In this document: positions 1-8,200 of the stretch, piece by piece
Layout of the letters: each line of letters starts with the position of its first letter
How positions within the stretch are numbered: position 1 is the first letter of the stretch
From: Streptomyces fumanus
Lineage (GTDB): Bacteria; Actinomycetota; Actinomycetes; Streptomycetales; Streptomycetaceae
Assembly (NCBI RefSeq): GCF_014655295.1
Contig: NZ_BNBI01000010.1
Span: 352,544 to 416,543 of the forward strand
DNA: 64,000 bases
Direction: 5' to 3'
Program-made: the position numbers and the translations under genes
The notes under the pieces: model-generated
Databases searched by the model: none
Told to the model about the DNA's origin: nothing
Seen by the model: the letters and a program-made list of their open reading frames with translations, nothing else

Positions 1-2
1 TC

Positions 3-326
3 GGCGGCCACATCGTGCAGGGCCACGTCGACGGCACCGGCGAGATCCTCGCCCGCGAGCCGTCCGAGCACTGGGAGATCGTCCGGATCTCGCTGCCCGC
101 GGACCTCGCCCGCTACGTCGTCGAGAAGGGCTCCATCACCGTCGACGGCATCAGCCTCACCGTCGTCGAGGCCGGCCCCGACTCCTTCACGGTCAGCCTC
201 ATTCCGACCACCCTCGCCCTGACCACGCTCGGCCGCAAACAGCCCGGCGACCCGGTCAACCTTGAAGTGGACGTCATCGCCAAGTACGTCGAGCGCCTGC
301 TCGTCGCCCAGGGGGGCACCCAGTGA
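3..326 (+). CDS. ribE: Riboflavin synthase alpha chain, C-terminal part (5' end outside window)
   Basis: Riboflavin synthase joins two molecules of 6,7-dimethyl-8-ribityllumazine to give riboflavin and the pyrimidinedione precursor, the last step of the pathway, in the cytoplasm. Only the second lumazine-binding repeat and C-terminus are here. The reading frame is open from base 3 and reads GGHIVQGHVDGTG, a family signature, followed by EKGSITVDGISLTVV. The true start lies upstream of the window. The stop codon overlaps the GTG start of the next gene (GTGA), so translation is probably coupled. The gene order ribE-ribM-ribBA-ribH is the usual Streptomyces rib operon. An FMN riboswitch, if there is one, would be outside the window. 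Confidence 0.95.
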   Translation, partial: GGHIVQGHVDGTGEILAREPSEHWEIVRISLPADLARYVVEKGSITVDGISLTVVEAGPDSFTVSLIPTTLALTTLGRKQPGDPVNLEVDVIAKYVERLLVAQGGTQ

Positions 327-967
327 ACTGGCTCAATTCCGAGGCGTTCGTCCTCTTCGACCAGCACATCAAGTGGTCCGACATGATCGGCAACGTGATC
401 GGTCTGCTCGGTCTCGCGCTCGGCTGGCGCCGCTCGATCTGGAGCTGGCCGGTGCAGTTCCTCTCCGGGCTGATCCTCTTCGCGGCCTTCGCCACCGCCC
501 ACCTCTCCGGCAGCGCCGGCAAGCAGATCGTGGTCATGGTCGTCGCCGCGTGGGGCTACTGGCAGTGGAACCGGGGCCGGCGGCAGAGCCAGGACGGCAC
601 CATCGCCGTCCGCTTCGCCAGTTGGCGCGAGCGCGCCGTCCTGCTCGGCGGCGCCGCGCTCGGCACCCTCGCGGTCGGTGGCCTGTTCACCGCCGTACCC
701 AGCCTGTCCTGGGACCCCTGGCCGGACGCGTACATCTTCGTCGGCACCGTCGTCGCGATGTACGCCCAGGCCCGCGGCATGGTCGAGTTCTGGTTCGCCT
801 GGCTGCTGGTCGACCTGGTCGGCGTGCCGCTGAACTTCGCCAACGGCTTCGCCTTCTCCGGCTTCGTCTACGTCGTCTACGGCGCGCTCGTCCTGTGGGG
901 CATGCGCGACTGGTGGCTGCGCTCCCGCCGGGGGCAGCGGCCCGTCATGGAAGGAGCGCCCGCGTGA
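323..967 (+). CDS. ribM: RibM/PnuC-family vitamin transporter, probably for riboflavin
   Basis: A 214-aa integral membrane protein with about seven hydrophobic segments and the PnuC-like pattern of conserved Trp and Asn residues, for example WGYWQWNRG near residue 80 and WFAWLLVDLVGVPLNF near residue 155. PnuC proteins carry nicotinamide riboside. The branch found inside actinobacterial rib operons (RibM of Streptomyces davawensis and Corynebacterium) carries riboflavin and analogues by facilitated diffusion. The riboflavin assignment here rests on position: it overlaps ribE by four bases upstream and ribBA by four bases downstream (GTGA at 964). Start GTG 323 is set by the overlap. A nicotinamide riboside transporter is the alternative, but less likely. 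Confidence 0.85.
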   Translation: MNWLNSEAFVLFDQHIKWSDMIGNVIGLLGLALGWRRSIWSWPVQFLSGLILFAAFATAHLSGSAGKQIVVMVVAAWGYWQWNRGRRQSQDGTIAVRFASWRERAVLLGGAALGTLAVGGLFTAVPSLSWDPWPDAYIFVGTVVAMYAQARGMVEFWFAWLLVDLVGVPLNFANGFAFSGFVYVVYGALVLWGMRDWWLRSRRGQRPVMEGAPA

Positions 968-2253
968 CCGCGGCACCCATCCTGTACAGCGCCGACGGCC
1001 CCGGGGACCTCGTCCTCGACCCCGTCGAGCAGGCCGTCTCCGACATCGCCGCCGGCCGCCCGGTCGTGGTCGTCGACGACGCCGACCGGGAGAACGAGGG
1101 CGACCTCGTGATCGCCGCCGAGAAGGCGACCGAGGAGATCGTCGCCTTCATGATGAGCGAGTGCCGCGGTCTGATCTGCGCCCCCATGGAGGGCGCGGAA
1201 CTCGACCGGCTCCGGCTCCCGCAGATGGTCGAGGACAACACCGAGTCGATGAAGACCGCGTTCACGGTCTCCGTGGACGCCGGCCCGGCGCACGGCGTGA
1301 GCACCGGCATCTCGGCCGCCGACCGGGCCGCCACCCTGCGCCTGCTGGCCGGCGGCACCGCCGGGCCCGCCGACTTCGTCCGCCCCGGCCATGTCTTCCC
1401 GCTGCGCGCCCGCCCCGGCGGCGTCCTCGCCCGGAACGGTCACACCGAGGCCGCCGTCGACCTCGCCCGGCTCGCCGGACTGCGCCCGGCCGGCGCCATC
1501 GTCGAGATCGCCGGCGAGGACGGCCGGATGCTGCGGCTGCCCGAGCTGATCCCGTTCGCCCGCAAGCACGGCCTGACGATCATCTCCATCGAGGACCTGA
1601 TCGCCTACCGCCGCAGCGCCGAACCCACCGTCCGCCGCGAGGCCGAGGTCGACCTGCCCACCGCCCACGGCCCCTTCACCGCGTACGGCTACCGCTCCAC
1701 CGTCGACGGCGTCGAGCACGTCGCCCTGGTCCACGGCGACCTCGGCGACGGCCGGGACGTGCTGGTGCGCGTCCACTCCGAGTGCCTCACCGGCGACGTC
1801 TTCGGCTCCCAGCGCTGCGACTGCGGACCCCAACTGGACGCCTCGCTGGCCCGCATCCAGGCCGAGGGCAGGGGAGTGGTGGTCTACCTGCGCGGCCACG
1901 AGGGGCGCGGCATCGGCCTGATGTCCAAGCTGCGCGCCTACGAACTCCAGGAGCGCGGCCGCGACACCCTGGACGCCAACCTGGAACTCGGCCTGCCCGC
2001 CGACGCCCGGGACTACGGCGCCGGCGCCCAGATCCTCAAGGACCTCGGCGTCCGCGGCGTCCGCCTGCTGACCAACAACCCCGACAAGTCCGCCGCCCTG
2101 GAACGGCACGGCATCGAGGTCACCGGCCGCGAACCGATGCCCGTCCAGGCCGGCGAGCACAACCTCCGCTACCTGCGCACCAAGCGGGACCGGATGGGCC
2201 ACGACCTGCCCTGGCTGGACACCGCCCCGGTGTCCACCTGCGGCAACCAGTAA
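964..2253 (+). CDS. ribBA: Bifunctional 3,4-dihydroxy-2-butanone-4-phosphate synthase / GTP cyclohydrolase II
   Basis: A 429-aa fusion that makes both precursors of lumazine. The N-terminal half (about residues 20-225) is the RibB synthase acting on ribulose 5-phosphate; it shows DDADRENEGDLV, TGISAADRA and RPGHVFPL with the GHTEA motif. The C-terminal half is GTP cyclohydrolase II, with the zinc-cysteine cluster CLTGDVFGSQRCDCG and the GRGIGL motif. Start GTG 964 overlaps the ribM stop, which fixes it; the upstream in-frame extension runs through ribM and is not real. Thirty bases separate it from ribH. Both active sites look intact. Confidence 0.95.
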   Translation: MTAAPILYSADGPGDLVLDPVEQAVSDIAAGRPVVVVDDADRENEGDLVIAAEKATEEIVAFMMSECRGLICAPMEGAELDRLRLPQMVEDNTESMKTAFTVSVDAGPAHGVSTGISAADRAATLRLLAGGTAGPADFVRPGHVFPLRARPGGVLARNGHTEAAVDLARLAGLRPAGAIVEIAGEDGRMLRLPELIPFARKHGLTIISIEDLIAYRRSAEPTVRREAEVDLPTAHGPFTAYGYRSTVDGVEHVALVHGDLGDGRDVLVRVHSECLTGDVFGSQRCDCGPQLDASLARIQAEGRGVVVYLRGHEGRGIGLMSKLRAYELQERGRDTLDANLELGLPADARDYGAGAQILKDLGVRGVRLLTNNPDKSAALERHGIEVTGREPMPVQAGEHNLRYLRTKRDRMGHDLPWLDTAPVSTCGNQ

Positions 2254-2283
2254 GCGAAAGAACTCCGAGAGCCGAGGAGCAAC

Positions 2284-2790
2284 GTGAGCGGCAAGGGTGC
2301 ACCGGAACTGTCCGTACGCAACGTGGGTGACCTGCGGATCGCCGTCGTCGCGGCACAGTGGCACGAGAAGGTGATGGACGGCCTGGTGGACGGCGCCCTG
2401 CGGGCCCTGCACGACCTGGGCATCAGCGAGCCGACCCTGCTGCGGGTCCCCGGAAGCTGGGAACTGCCCGTCGTCGCCAAGGCCCTCGCCGGCCGCGGCT
2501 ACGACGCGGTCGTCGCCCTCGGCGTCGTCATCCGCGGCGGCACCCCCCACTTCGAGTACGTCTGCCAGGGCGTCGCCCAGGGCCTCACCCAGGTCTCCGT
2601 CGACACCGGCGTCCCCGTCGGCTTCGGCGTCCTCACCTGCGACACCGAGGAACAGGCCCTGGACCGCGCCGGACTGGCCGGCTCCAGCGAGGACAAGGGC
2701 CACGAGGCGGTGACCGCGGCGGTGGCGACGGCGGCGACGCTGCGTTCCGTATCCGAACCCTGGCGCCAGGGCGGTCCGCACAACCCGTAG
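2284..2790 (+). CDS. ribH: 6,7-dimethyl-8-ribityllumazine synthase
   Basis: A 168-aa lumazine synthase condensing 5-amino-6-ribitylaminouracil with dihydroxybutanone phosphate; the family forms icosahedral or pentameric shells. Visible motifs are AAQWHEKVMDGLVDGA near the N-terminus, the GSWELP substrate loop, and GVVIRGGTPHFEYVC, which contains the catalytic histidine. GTG 2284 follows a GAGGAGCAAC ribosome-binding site. It is the last rib gene. The hisE start follows within 14 bases, though hisE also has its own -10-like box across the ribH stop codon. Confidence 0.95.
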   Translation: MSGKGAPELSVRNVGDLRIAVVAAQWHEKVMDGLVDGALRALHDLGISEPTLLRVPGSWELPVVAKALAGRGYDAVVALGVVIRGGTPHFEYVCQGVAQGLTQVSVDTGVPVGFGVLTCDTEEQALDRAGLAGSSEDKGHEAVTAAVATAATLRSVSEPWRQGGPHNP

Positions 2791-2803
2791 AGTGGGCGCC
2801 ACC

Positions 2804-3076
2804 ATGTCCAAGAAGACGTTCGAGGAGCTGTTCACCGAGCTCCAGCAGAAGGCCGCCCACGGCGACCCCGCCACCTCCCGCACCGCCGAGCTGGTCGACA
2901 AGGGCGTCCACGCCATCGGCAAGAAGGTCGTCGAGGAGGCCGCGGAGGTCTGGATGGCCGCCGAGTACGAGGGCAAGGAAGCGGCCGCCGAGGAGATCTC
3001 GCAGCTCCTGTACCACGTCCAGGTGATGATGGTCGCCCGCGGCATCTCCCTGGACGACGTCTACGCCCACCTGTAA
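2804..3076 (+). CDS. hisE: Phosphoribosyl-ATP pyrophosphatase
   Basis: A 90-aa protein for the second step of histidine biosynthesis, cleaving phosphoribosyl-ATP to phosphoribosyl-AMP. It has the all-alpha NTP pyrophosphatase pattern KKVVEEAAEVWMAA plus the downstream EEISQLLYH helix. ATG 2804 is preferred over GTG 2792 because family members begin MSKKTFEELF and the earlier codon lies inside a TAGAGT box (2788-2793). That box is spaced for a transcript starting almost at the ATG, so a leaderless or near-leaderless mRNA is likely in addition to read-through from the rib operon. hisG follows at a 47-base distance. Confidence 0.93.
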   Translation: MSKKTFEELFTELQQKAAHGDPATSRTAELVDKGVHAIGKKVVEEAAEVWMAAEYEGKEAAAEEISQLLYHVQVMMVARGISLDDVYAHL

Positions 3077-3123
3077 ACCGAGTTCACCACCTCCCCCTCT
3101 TCAACGCGAAGGAAGCCGACCTC

Positions 3124-3972
3124 ATGCTGCGCATCGCCGTCCCCAACAAGGGTTCACTCTCCGGCCCTGCGGCGGACATGCTGCATGAGGCCGGCTACCA
3201 GCAGCGCCGCGAGTCCAAGGAACTGCGCATCGTCGACCCGGTCAACGAGGTCGAGTTCTTCTACCTGCGCCCCCGCGACATCGCCATCTACGTCTCCTCC
3301 GGCCGCCTCGACATCGGCATCACCGGCCGCGACCTGCTGATCGACTCCGGCGCCGACGCCGAGGAGATCCTCCCCCTCGGCTTCGCCCGCTCCACCTTCC
3401 GCTACGCCACCAAGCCGGGCACGGCCGGCGGCGTCGCGGACCTCCGGGGCATGACCGTCGCCACCTCCTACGAGGGGATCGTCGCCAAGCACCTCGCCGA
3501 CCACGGCGTCGACGCCTCCGTCGTCCACCTCGACGGCGCCGTGGAGACCGCCATCGAACTGGGCGTCGCCGAGGTCATCGCCGACGTCGTGGAGACCGGC
3601 ACCTCGCTGCGCAACGCCGGACTGGAGATCATCGGCGAGCCGATCATGAAGTCCGAGGCCGTGGTGATCCGCCGCACCGGCGCCGACCCGGACGAACCGA
3701 AGGTCCAGCAGTTCCTGCGCCGCCTCCAGGGCGTCCTGGTGGCCCGGACGTACGTGATGATGGACTACGACTGCCGCGTGGAGCAGTTGGAGAAGGCCGT
3801 CGCGCTCACCCCCGGCCTGGAGTCCCCGACCGTCTCCCCGCTGCACAACGAGGGCTGGGTCGCCGTGCGCGCCATGGTCCCCGCCAGGGAGGCGCAGCGG
3901 ATCATGGACGACCTGTACGAGATCGGCGCCCGCGCCATCCTCACCACGGCCATCCACGCCTGCCGCCTCTGA
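3124..3972 (+). CDS. hisG: ATP phosphoribosyltransferase (long form)
   Basis: Catalyses the first, committed step of histidine biosynthesis, from ATP and PRPP. At 282 aa it is the long (HisGL) form: a catalytic domain beginning MLRIAVPNKGSLSG, with SGRLDIGITGRDLL and the PRPP-binding stretch ADVVETGTSLRNAG, then a C-terminal ACT/PII-like domain (about residues 210-282) through which histidine inhibits the long form. A GAAGGA ribosome-binding site precedes ATG 3124. It is co-transcribed with hisE; the other his genes are elsewhere. No transcriptional attenuator is visible in the short hisE-hisG gap. Confidence 0.95.
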   Translation: MLRIAVPNKGSLSGPAADMLHEAGYQQRRESKELRIVDPVNEVEFFYLRPRDIAIYVSSGRLDIGITGRDLLIDSGADAEEILPLGFARSTFRYATKPGTAGGVADLRGMTVATSYEGIVAKHLADHGVDASVVHLDGAVETAIELGVAEVIADVVETGTSLRNAGLEIIGEPIMKSEAVVIRRTGADPDEPKVQQFLRRLQGVLVARTYVMMDYDCRVEQLEKAVALTPGLESPTVSPLHNEGWVAVRAMVPAREAQRIMDDLYEIGARAILTTAIHACRL

Positions 3973-4000
3973 CGCACATCCGCACCTCCCGGAGCACACC

Positions 4001-4480
4001 ATGCCGGACGCCACCCCGCAAGCCCGACCGGAGCCGCCCGCCCTGCCCGTCACCTTCCGGCCGGGCCGCACCCGCGCCGTCCTGGTGGGCGCCGCCGTCG
4101 CCGTCTTCGCGGTCATCACGGCGGTCGCGTTCCTGATGGAGCGGCTCGGCCCCGGAGAGCGCGCGAGCTTCGTGCTGACGGCGCTCCTCCTGGCCGGCGT
4201 GCTGCTCCTGCTGGCCCGCCCCAAGGTGGTCGCCGAGGAGTCCGGGGTCACCGTGGTGAACCTCACCCGGCGGCGCCGCCTGGAGTGGGCGGAGATCCTC
4301 CGGGTCAACCTCCGCCCCGGCGACCCCTGGGTCTTCCTCGACCTCAGCGACGGCACCAGCCTGCCCGCGCTCGGCATCCAGCCCGGCATCGCCCGGCAGC
4401 GGGCCCTGGCCGACGCGCGGGCGCTGCGGGCGCTCGCCGAGGCCCGCTCCGCCCCCGGCGTCGGGCCGCTCCGCCCCTGA
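4001..4480 (+). CDS. PH-domain (bPH_6-like) membrane protein
   Basis: A 159-aa protein: a short polar N-terminus, two adjacent transmembrane segments (about residues 27-45 and 54-71), then a small beta-rich C-terminal domain with the pattern EESGVTVVNLTRRRRLEW and FLDLSDGTSLPALGI, typical of the bacterial PH domain PF10756. Such proteins are widespread in actinobacteria beside hisG. Their function is unknown; a role at the membrane is inferred from topology. It starts 28 bases after hisG, with GGAG upstream of ATG 4001, and probably belongs to the same transcript. Confidence 0.8.
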   Translation: MPDATPQARPEPPALPVTFRPGRTRAVLVGAAVAVFAVITAVAFLMERLGPGERASFVLTALLLAGVLLLLARPKVVAEESGVTVVNLTRRRRLEWAEILRVNLRPGDPWVFLDLSDGTSLPALGIQPGIARQRALADARALRALAEARSAPGVGPLRP

Positions 4481-4570
4481 CGCCGCGCTCCCGGCGTACG
4501 CCCCGGGGCACCTCGGGGGCTCTTCGGGGCCCGTTCGGGGTCGTCCACCCTGCCGCTCCCGGCCCGCGGG

Positions 4571-4738
4571 TGATTAACCTGGTGGGCGGAGGCGCGCCGA
4601 GTGCGCCTCCGCTCCTGTCGCTCCGCCCGGTGCACAGGGGTTCCAGCTACCCGAGGAGTGACTCCCTCCGGCGATGGACGGATCGTCCTGCAGTACCTGC
4701 GCCGCCCCCGGTCGTGACACGACACAGGCGGCGGCATC
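4571..4738 (+). promoter_or_regulatory. Possibly structured leader upstream of the CNNM pair
   Basis: The 258-base gap before the first CNNM gene contains a perfect 10-bp inverted repeat, GCGGAGGCGC (4586-4595) and GCGCCTCCGC (4603-4612), with a 7-base loop. It is followed by further short complementary stretches up to the start codon, and the AT-richer TGATTAACCT (4571-4580) stands just before the hairpin. A long structured leader in front of a metal-transport-type gene resembles a metal-sensing riboswitch, but I could not match it to the M-box or yybP-ykoY consensus. It could instead be the terminator of the upstream genes. Confidence 0.35.
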
Positions 4739-6070
4739 ATGACCACCCCCCTGCTGCTCCTGGCAGCCGCGTTCCTGCTGATCCTCGCCAACGGTTTCTT
4801 CGTGGCGGCCGAGTTCGGCCTGGTGACCGTCGAGCGCCCGGACGCCGAGGAGGCCGCCGCCCGCGGCGACCGGCGCGCCCGGCGGGTCGTCGCGTCCCTG
4901 CGGGAGCTGTCCTTCCAGCTCTCCGGCACCCAGCTCGGCATCACCATCACCTCCCTCGTCGTCGGCATGCTCGCCGAACCGGCGCTCGCCGGGCTGCTGG
5001 CCGGCCCGTTCGCCGCCGTCGGCGTCCCCGACGGCGCGGTCTCCGGCGTCGCGGTCGTCGTCGGCATGCTGCTGGCCTCGGCCGTGCAGATGGTGATCGG
5101 CGAGCTGGTCCCGAAGAACTGGGCGGTCTCCCGCCCGCTGCAGGTCGCCCGGTTCGTGGCCGGCCCGCAGCACCTGTTCGCCCGTACCTTCCGCCCGGTG
5201 ATCGCCGCGCTGAACACCGTGGCCAACCGGCTCGTCCGCGCCCTCGGCGTGGAACCGGCCGAGGAACTGGCCTCCGCCCGCACCCCGGGCGAGCTGGTCT
5301 CCCTCGCCCGGCACTCCGCCCAGGCCGGCGCCCTGGAGCAGGACACCGCCGACCTCTTCGTGCGCACCCTCTCCCTGGGCGAACTGACCGCGCAGCACGT
5401 GATGACCCCCCGGGTGAAGGTCAGCGCCCTGCAGTCGTCGGCCACCGCCGAGGACGTGGTCAACCTGACCCGCGCCACCGGCCTGTCCCGCTTCCCCGTC
5501 TACCGGGAGAAGATCGACGAGGTGACCGGCATGGTCCACCTCAAGGACGCCCTCGCCGTCCCGGTCCACGACCGGCTGCGCACCCCCGTCGGCCGCATCG
5601 CCCGCCCGGCCCTGCTGGTCCCCGAGACCCTGCCGGTGCGGCCCCTGCTGACCCGGCTCCGCAGCGAGCAGCCGATAGCCGTCGTCGTCGACGAGTACGG
5701 CGGCACCGCCGGCGTCGTCACCCTGGAGGACATCGTCGAGGAGATCGTCGGCGAGGTCCGCGACGAGCACGACGGTCAGGACCTCCCCGAGCTGGCCGCC
5801 GTCCCGCCCGAGGACGGCCGCCCGGCCTGGGACGCCGACGGCAGTTGCCGCGTCGACGTCCTGCGCCGCATCGGCCTGGAGGTCCCCGAGGGCCCCTACG
5901 AGACCGTCGCCGGGCTCGTCGCCGACCTGCTCGGCCGCATCCCCGCCGTCGGCGACCGCGCCGAGCTGCCCGGCTGGAAGCTGACGGTGCGCCGGGTCGG
6001 CCACTACCGCGCCGAGCGGGTCCGGGTGGTCCGCACGGCGCCCGTGCCCGTACCGGAGGCCGTCCGATGA
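4739..6070 (+). CDS. CNNM/CorC-type hemolysin-family transporter with CBS and HCC domains
   Basis: A 443-aa membrane protein. The N-terminal DUF21/CNNM domain (about residues 1-190) opens LLLLAAAFLLILANGFFVAA with three to four transmembrane helices. A CBS pair follows (about 205-330; VMTPRVKVSAL and VVVDEYGGTAGVVTLEDIVE), then a C-terminal CorC/HlyC domain (about 350-430). CNNM proteins move or regulate Mg2+ and related divalent cations, with the CBS pair sensing Mg-ATP. The name hemolysin is historical. The stop overlaps the next gene's ATG (ATGA at 6067), so the two paralogues are co-expressed and may heterodimerise. ATG 4739 is preceded by GGCGGCATC. Confidence 0.88.
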   Translation: MTTPLLLLAAAFLLILANGFFVAAEFGLVTVERPDAEEAAARGDRRARRVVASLRELSFQLSGTQLGITITSLVVGMLAEPALAGLLAGPFAAVGVPDGAVSGVAVVVGMLLASAVQMVIGELVPKNWAVSRPLQVARFVAGPQHLFARTFRPVIAALNTVANRLVRALGVEPAEELASARTPGELVSLARHSAQAGALEQDTADLFVRTLSLGELTAQHVMTPRVKVSALQSSATAEDVVNLTRATGLSRFPVYREKIDEVTGMVHLKDALAVPVHDRLRTPVGRIARPALLVPETLPVRPLLTRLRSEQPIAVVVDEYGGTAGVVTLEDIVEEIVGEVRDEHDGQDLPELAAVPPEDGRPAWDADGSCRVDVLRRIGLEVPEGPYETVAGLVADLLGRIPAVGDRAELPGWKLTVRRVGHYRAERVRVVRTAPVPVPEAVR

Positions 6071-7140
6071 GCGTGCTGCAACTGCTGCTGGCCGCCCTGC
6101 TGGTGCTCGCCAACGGCTTCTTCGTCGGCGCCGAGTTCGCGCTGGTGTCGGTCCGCCGCAGCCAGATCGAACCGCTGCGCACCGCCCGCGCCCGCCAGGT
6201 CCTGCACGGCCTGGAGCATCTGCCGCAGATGATGGCCGCCGCCCAGTTCGGCATCACCGTCTGCTCGCTGACCCTCGGCGCGGTCGCCGAACCGACCGTC
6301 GCCCACCTGCTGGAGCCGGTCTTCGCCTGGGTCCACCTGCCGCACGGCATGATCCACCCGCTCGGCTACGTCATCGCGCTGGCCGTGGTGGTCTTCTGCC
6401 ACCTGGTGATCGGCGAGATGGTCCCGAAGAACCTCGCCATGGCCGCCCCCGAGAAGGCCGCCCTCTGGCTGGGCCCCGGCCTGGTCGCCTTCGCCCGTCT
6501 GTGCAAGCCGGTCACGGCCGCCCTCGGCGCCTGCGCCCAGGGCATCCTCAAGCTGTTCCGGGTCGAGCCCAAGGACGAGGTGGAGGCCGTCTTCACCCGC
6601 GCCCAGCTCAACCGGCTGGTCGAGGACGCCGGCCAGGCCGGGCTCCTCGACCCCGAGGAGCAGGAGCGCCTGGAGGACGCGCTGGAGCTGGGCTCCCGCC
6701 CGGTGACCGACGTCCTCGTCGAGCGCGAGGCATGGGTGACGGTCCCCCCGTCGGTCACCCCCGGCCAGATCGTCGAGCTGACCGCCCGTACCGGCTACTC
6801 CCGGTTCCCGATCGCCGCCGACAACGGTCCCTTCATGGGTTACCTCCACGTCAAGGACGTCCTCGACCTGGAGGAGTCGGAGCGGGCGGTGCCCCAGCAG
6901 ATATGGCGGCCCATGACCACCCTGCGCCCCGAACTCCCGCTGGACGACGCCCTCACCGTGATGCGCCGCGCCGCCACCCACCTCGCCCAGGTCACCGACG
7001 CGGGCGGCCGGGTCCTAGGCCTGGTCGCCCTGGAGGACGTCCTGGAGCTGCTGGTCGGCGAGGTCCGCGACCCGGCCCACCGCGAGCCGGCGGTCGGCGC
7101 GCCGCGGACCGGCAGCGAGCCCGAGGAGGTGCTGGCCTAG
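6067..7140 (+). CDS. CNNM/CorC-type hemolysin-family transporter lacking the HCC domain
   Basis: A 357-aa paralogue of the preceding gene: a DUF21/CNNM membrane domain (LANGFFVGAEFALVSVRRSQ at the start, IGEMVPKNLAMAAPEKA near residue 118) and a CBS pair (about 215-345), ending shortly after the second CBS without the CorC/HlyC domain. This asymmetric pairing, one long and one short, recurs in actinobacteria and suggests a heterodimer. ATG 6067 overlaps the upstream stop by four bases. No obvious hairpin follows; the gene ends 15 bases before the convergent AraC gene. Confidence 0.88.
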   Translation: MSVLQLLLAALLVLANGFFVGAEFALVSVRRSQIEPLRTARARQVLHGLEHLPQMMAAAQFGITVCSLTLGAVAEPTVAHLLEPVFAWVHLPHGMIHPLGYVIALAVVVFCHLVIGEMVPKNLAMAAPEKAALWLGPGLVAFARLCKPVTAALGACAQGILKLFRVEPKDEVEAVFTRAQLNRLVEDAGQAGLLDPEEQERLEDALELGSRPVTDVLVEREAWVTVPPSVTPGQIVELTARTGYSRFPIAADNGPFMGYLHVKDVLDLEESERAVPQQIWRPMTTLRPELPLDDALTVMRRAATHLAQVTDAGGRVLGLVALEDVLELLVGEVRDPAHREPAVGAPRTGSEPEEVLA

Positions 7141-7155
7141 GCCCCCTCGTGCGGC

Positions 7156-7176
7156 TCAGCCGGTCGCCGGTCCGGG
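7156..7176. repeat. Left copy of 21-bp direct repeat flanking the 7.2-10.9 kb block
   Basis: This stretch matches 10899-10919 at 20 of 21 positions, in the same orientation; the one difference is T at 7171 against C at 10914. The left copy forms the stop codon and last codons of the AraC gene. See the paired entry. Confidence 0.5.
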
Positions 7177-8130
7177 CGCGCCGCCGACCGCCGGTCCGGG
7201 TGTGCCCTCGGCCGACCTGCGAAGCCGGGAACGGTACTCGCCCGGGGCAGTGCCCCGGGCCCGTCGGAAGGCCCGGCTGAACGCGTGCGGAGAGCCGTAT
7301 CCGACCGCGCCGGAGATCGACTCGACCGGCTCATCGGTGTCGCGGAGCCGGACGGACGCCAGGTCGATGCGCCACCGCGTCAGGTACGCGCCCGGCGTCT
7401 GTCCGAGGGCGGACCGGAAGCGCCGGGACAGCGTCGCCCGGGAGACGCTCGTCGCGGCGGCCAGGGTCTCCGTGGTCCAGGGGTGTTCCGGTCGGGCGTG
7501 GACGCGGGCCAGAGCGTCGCGCACGACCGGATCACGCATCGCTCCCAGCCATGAGCCGGACCGCTCCTGCGGGTGGCGGGCCAGCCAGGCGCGTACGAAC
7601 TGGACGAGCAGCAGGTCGACGACGCTGTTGATGGCGGCGGTGGTGCCGATCTGCGGCTCGGCGAGCTCGGCGGCGAGCAGTTCGACCGTCCTGCCGAGCT
7701 GCGCGTTCTCCCGGGCCGTGACGTGCAGCGGCCGGGTGAGGGAGGTGAGCACCGGGGTGCGCACCTCCGGGTCCTGCTCATAGTGCAGGACGATCACTTC
7801 CGTCCGCCCCGGCGCCGAGCCCAGACGCAGGGCCCGGCCCTCGCCCATGGCCCGGGCCGCCGCCTCCCGGTCGCAGGAGCCCATCGTCACGTCGGCACCG
7901 CCGGCGATCCCGTGTGCGGTGCCCGGCGACACCAGGACGGCGTCTCCGGCCCGCACCTGAAGGGGTTTCTCGCCCGTGACATGGAGCCACATGGCGCCGC
8001 GGGACACCACGTGCAGTGCCGCCCCTGGAAAGGAGTCCAGCCACAGGCCCCAGCTTCCGCCGGCCTCCAGCCGCACCCCGAGCGCCCCCCGCGCACCCGA
8101 GACCTTCAAGACCTCCGCGAGCACATCCAT
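7156..8130 (-). CDS. AraC-family regulator with N-terminal cupin domain
   Basis: A 324-aa DNA-binding regulator. Residues about 1-180 form a cupin_6-type sensor (VSRGAMWLHVTGEKPLQV, AGDAVLVSPGTAHGI). The C-terminal 100 residues carry two helix-turn-helix motifs; the second ends VGYGSPHAFSRAFRRARGTA. The tail is a repetitive Pro-Gly-Ala stretch overlapping the 21-bp repeat. ATG 8130 is chosen because relatives begin MDVLAEVLKV; an in-frame ATG at 8196 would add 22 atypical residues. It lies 70 bases downstream of the oxidoreductase on the same strand and may regulate it or be co-transcribed. The ligand is unknown. Confidence 0.85.
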   Translation of the reverse strand: MDVLAEVLKVSGARGALGVRLEAGGSWGLWLDSFPGAALHVVSRGAMWLHVTGEKPLQVRAGDAVLVSPGTAHGIAGGADVTMGSCDREAAARAMGEGRALRLGSAPGRTEVIVLHYEQDPEVRTPVLTSLTRPLHVTARENAQLGRTVELLAAELAEPQIGTTAAINSVVDLLLVQFVRAWLARHPQERSGSWLGAMRDPVVRDALARVHARPEHPWTTETLAAATSVSRATLSRRFRSALGQTPGAYLTRWRIDLASVRLRDTDEPVESISGAVGYGSPHAFSRAFRRARGTAPGEYRSRLRRSAEGTPGPAVGGAPGPATG

Positions 8131-8200
8131 GGGGCCATCCTCGTCCACCGCCGCGAACCGCCGCCGGCGGTCGGCGACCCAGGTGTCCTCGTGCACGGCT

